A stretch of DNA of 47,647 nt from Bacteroidales bacterium (GTDB lineage Bacteria > Bacteroidota > Bacteroidia > Bacteroidales > P3), in NCBI GenBank assembly GCA_024400415.1, contig JAKSMS010000010.1, positions 1 to 47,647 of the forward strand. The letters run 5' to 3'. Below, one piece after another: positions 47,325 through 47,647 of this stretch. The position numbers and the translations under genes are program-made. The notes under the pieces were generated by a model, which saw only the letters and a program-made list of their open reading frames with translations, was not told the origin of the DNA and ran no database searches. The stretch's first letter is position 1. Every line of letters begins with the position of its first letter.

Positions 47325-47462
47325 CAAGTGGTTGGTGTACAGTATTTTATGTGTGAAATTATTTTTATTTGTAGTTTTCTTTTGACTCGCAAGGCGTCTG
47401 TTTCCTTGGTGCAGATCCGCGATTTTTCGCATGATTGGCGTTGCGCCGTGGGCAAAAATATA

Positions 47463-47630
47463 GGTGATTATATATACAAGTTGTCCACAACAATAGCAAA
47501 TACTCTCTCTTTGCTTGCGCATAGAATTAACTTCGTTGATGTTTCCTCACTCCGGCCTCAAGTGCAAGCACTCGGGCACTCCGTTTCGAAACATTGAGAC
47601 TGAAAGAAATTATCAGAAATCAATCAGAAA
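47463..47630. repeat. Right arm of the long inverted repeat
   Basis: Inverted partner of 41801-41966; the homology seems to continue toward the window edge (CCTATGCGAACA resembling TCTACGCACACA on the left), so the complete element is not contained here. The 140 bases between the poly-G tract and this arm (47325-47462) contain no gene that I can support. Confidence 0.9.
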
Positions 47631-47647
47631 TAATGTTCGCATAGGTC

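Overview
The window is a continuous piece of a Bacteroidales chromosome, most likely from the Prevotellaceae; the genus is inferred from gene style, not proven. The main evidence is the repeated promoter pattern TTTG, 19-20 bases, TAnnTTTG, which is the -33/-7 signature of the Bacteroidetes primary sigma factor and appears ahead of many genes here. Other support comes from SusC/D-free but Bacteroidetes-typical families (LEA-type lipoprotein, PagL-like acyloxyacyl hydrolase, a PurF-like protein without Cys2, LTA-synthase-like sulfatase, giant GGG-repeat surface protein) and from the lack of strong Shine-Dalgarno sites. No rRNA, tRNA, CRISPR array, transposase or phage gene was seen.

Layout. 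1-842: end of an EamA transporter and an FKBP prolyl isomerase, followed by an 11-copy 7-bp tandem repeat. 1011-3819 (minus): three small exported or accessory proteins and a secreted C1 cysteine peptidase. 3896-10861 (minus): a tightly coupled operon dnaX, Na+/H+ antiporter, dapF, ligA, pagL-like, in which dnaX is split by a +1 frame change between the clamp-loader core and the tau-specific tail. 11081-17795 (minus): four separately promoted genes, clpB, an LTA-synthase-like phosphatidyl transferase/sulfatase, a beta-barrel protein and glyA. 18390-25041 (plus): an envelope operon with a TolA-like coiled-coil lipoprotein, a MurL-like glutamyl epimerase, a MurD2-like ligase and a C69 dipeptidase. 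25297-31933: a LEA-type lipoprotein, then glnS, pheT, a helical-repeat protein and an RluB-type pseudouridine synthase. 32009-35019: small lipoprotein, RsmI-like methyltransferase, divergent PLP trans-sulfuration enzyme and ElbB. 35102-40184 (minus): helical-repeat exported protein, PurF-like, mtaB, nitroreductase. 40528-41556: MORN-repeat protein. 42065-47236 (minus): a 1723-residue exported surface protein.

The most interesting parts are two. First, MurL and MurD2 neighbours suggest the alternative route in which L-Glu is added to UDP-MurNAc-L-Ala and then epimerised, here in a Bacteroidales and co-transcribed with an envelope lipoprotein and a dipeptidase. Second, the giant surface-protein gene, with its own promoter and terminator, is enclosed by a 166/168-bp inverted repeat of about 94 percent identity, carries an 11-G homopolymer just upstream of its -33 box, and has a sharp base-composition change near its 3' end. 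Together these look like a phase-variable or recombinationally shuffled surface-antigen locus.
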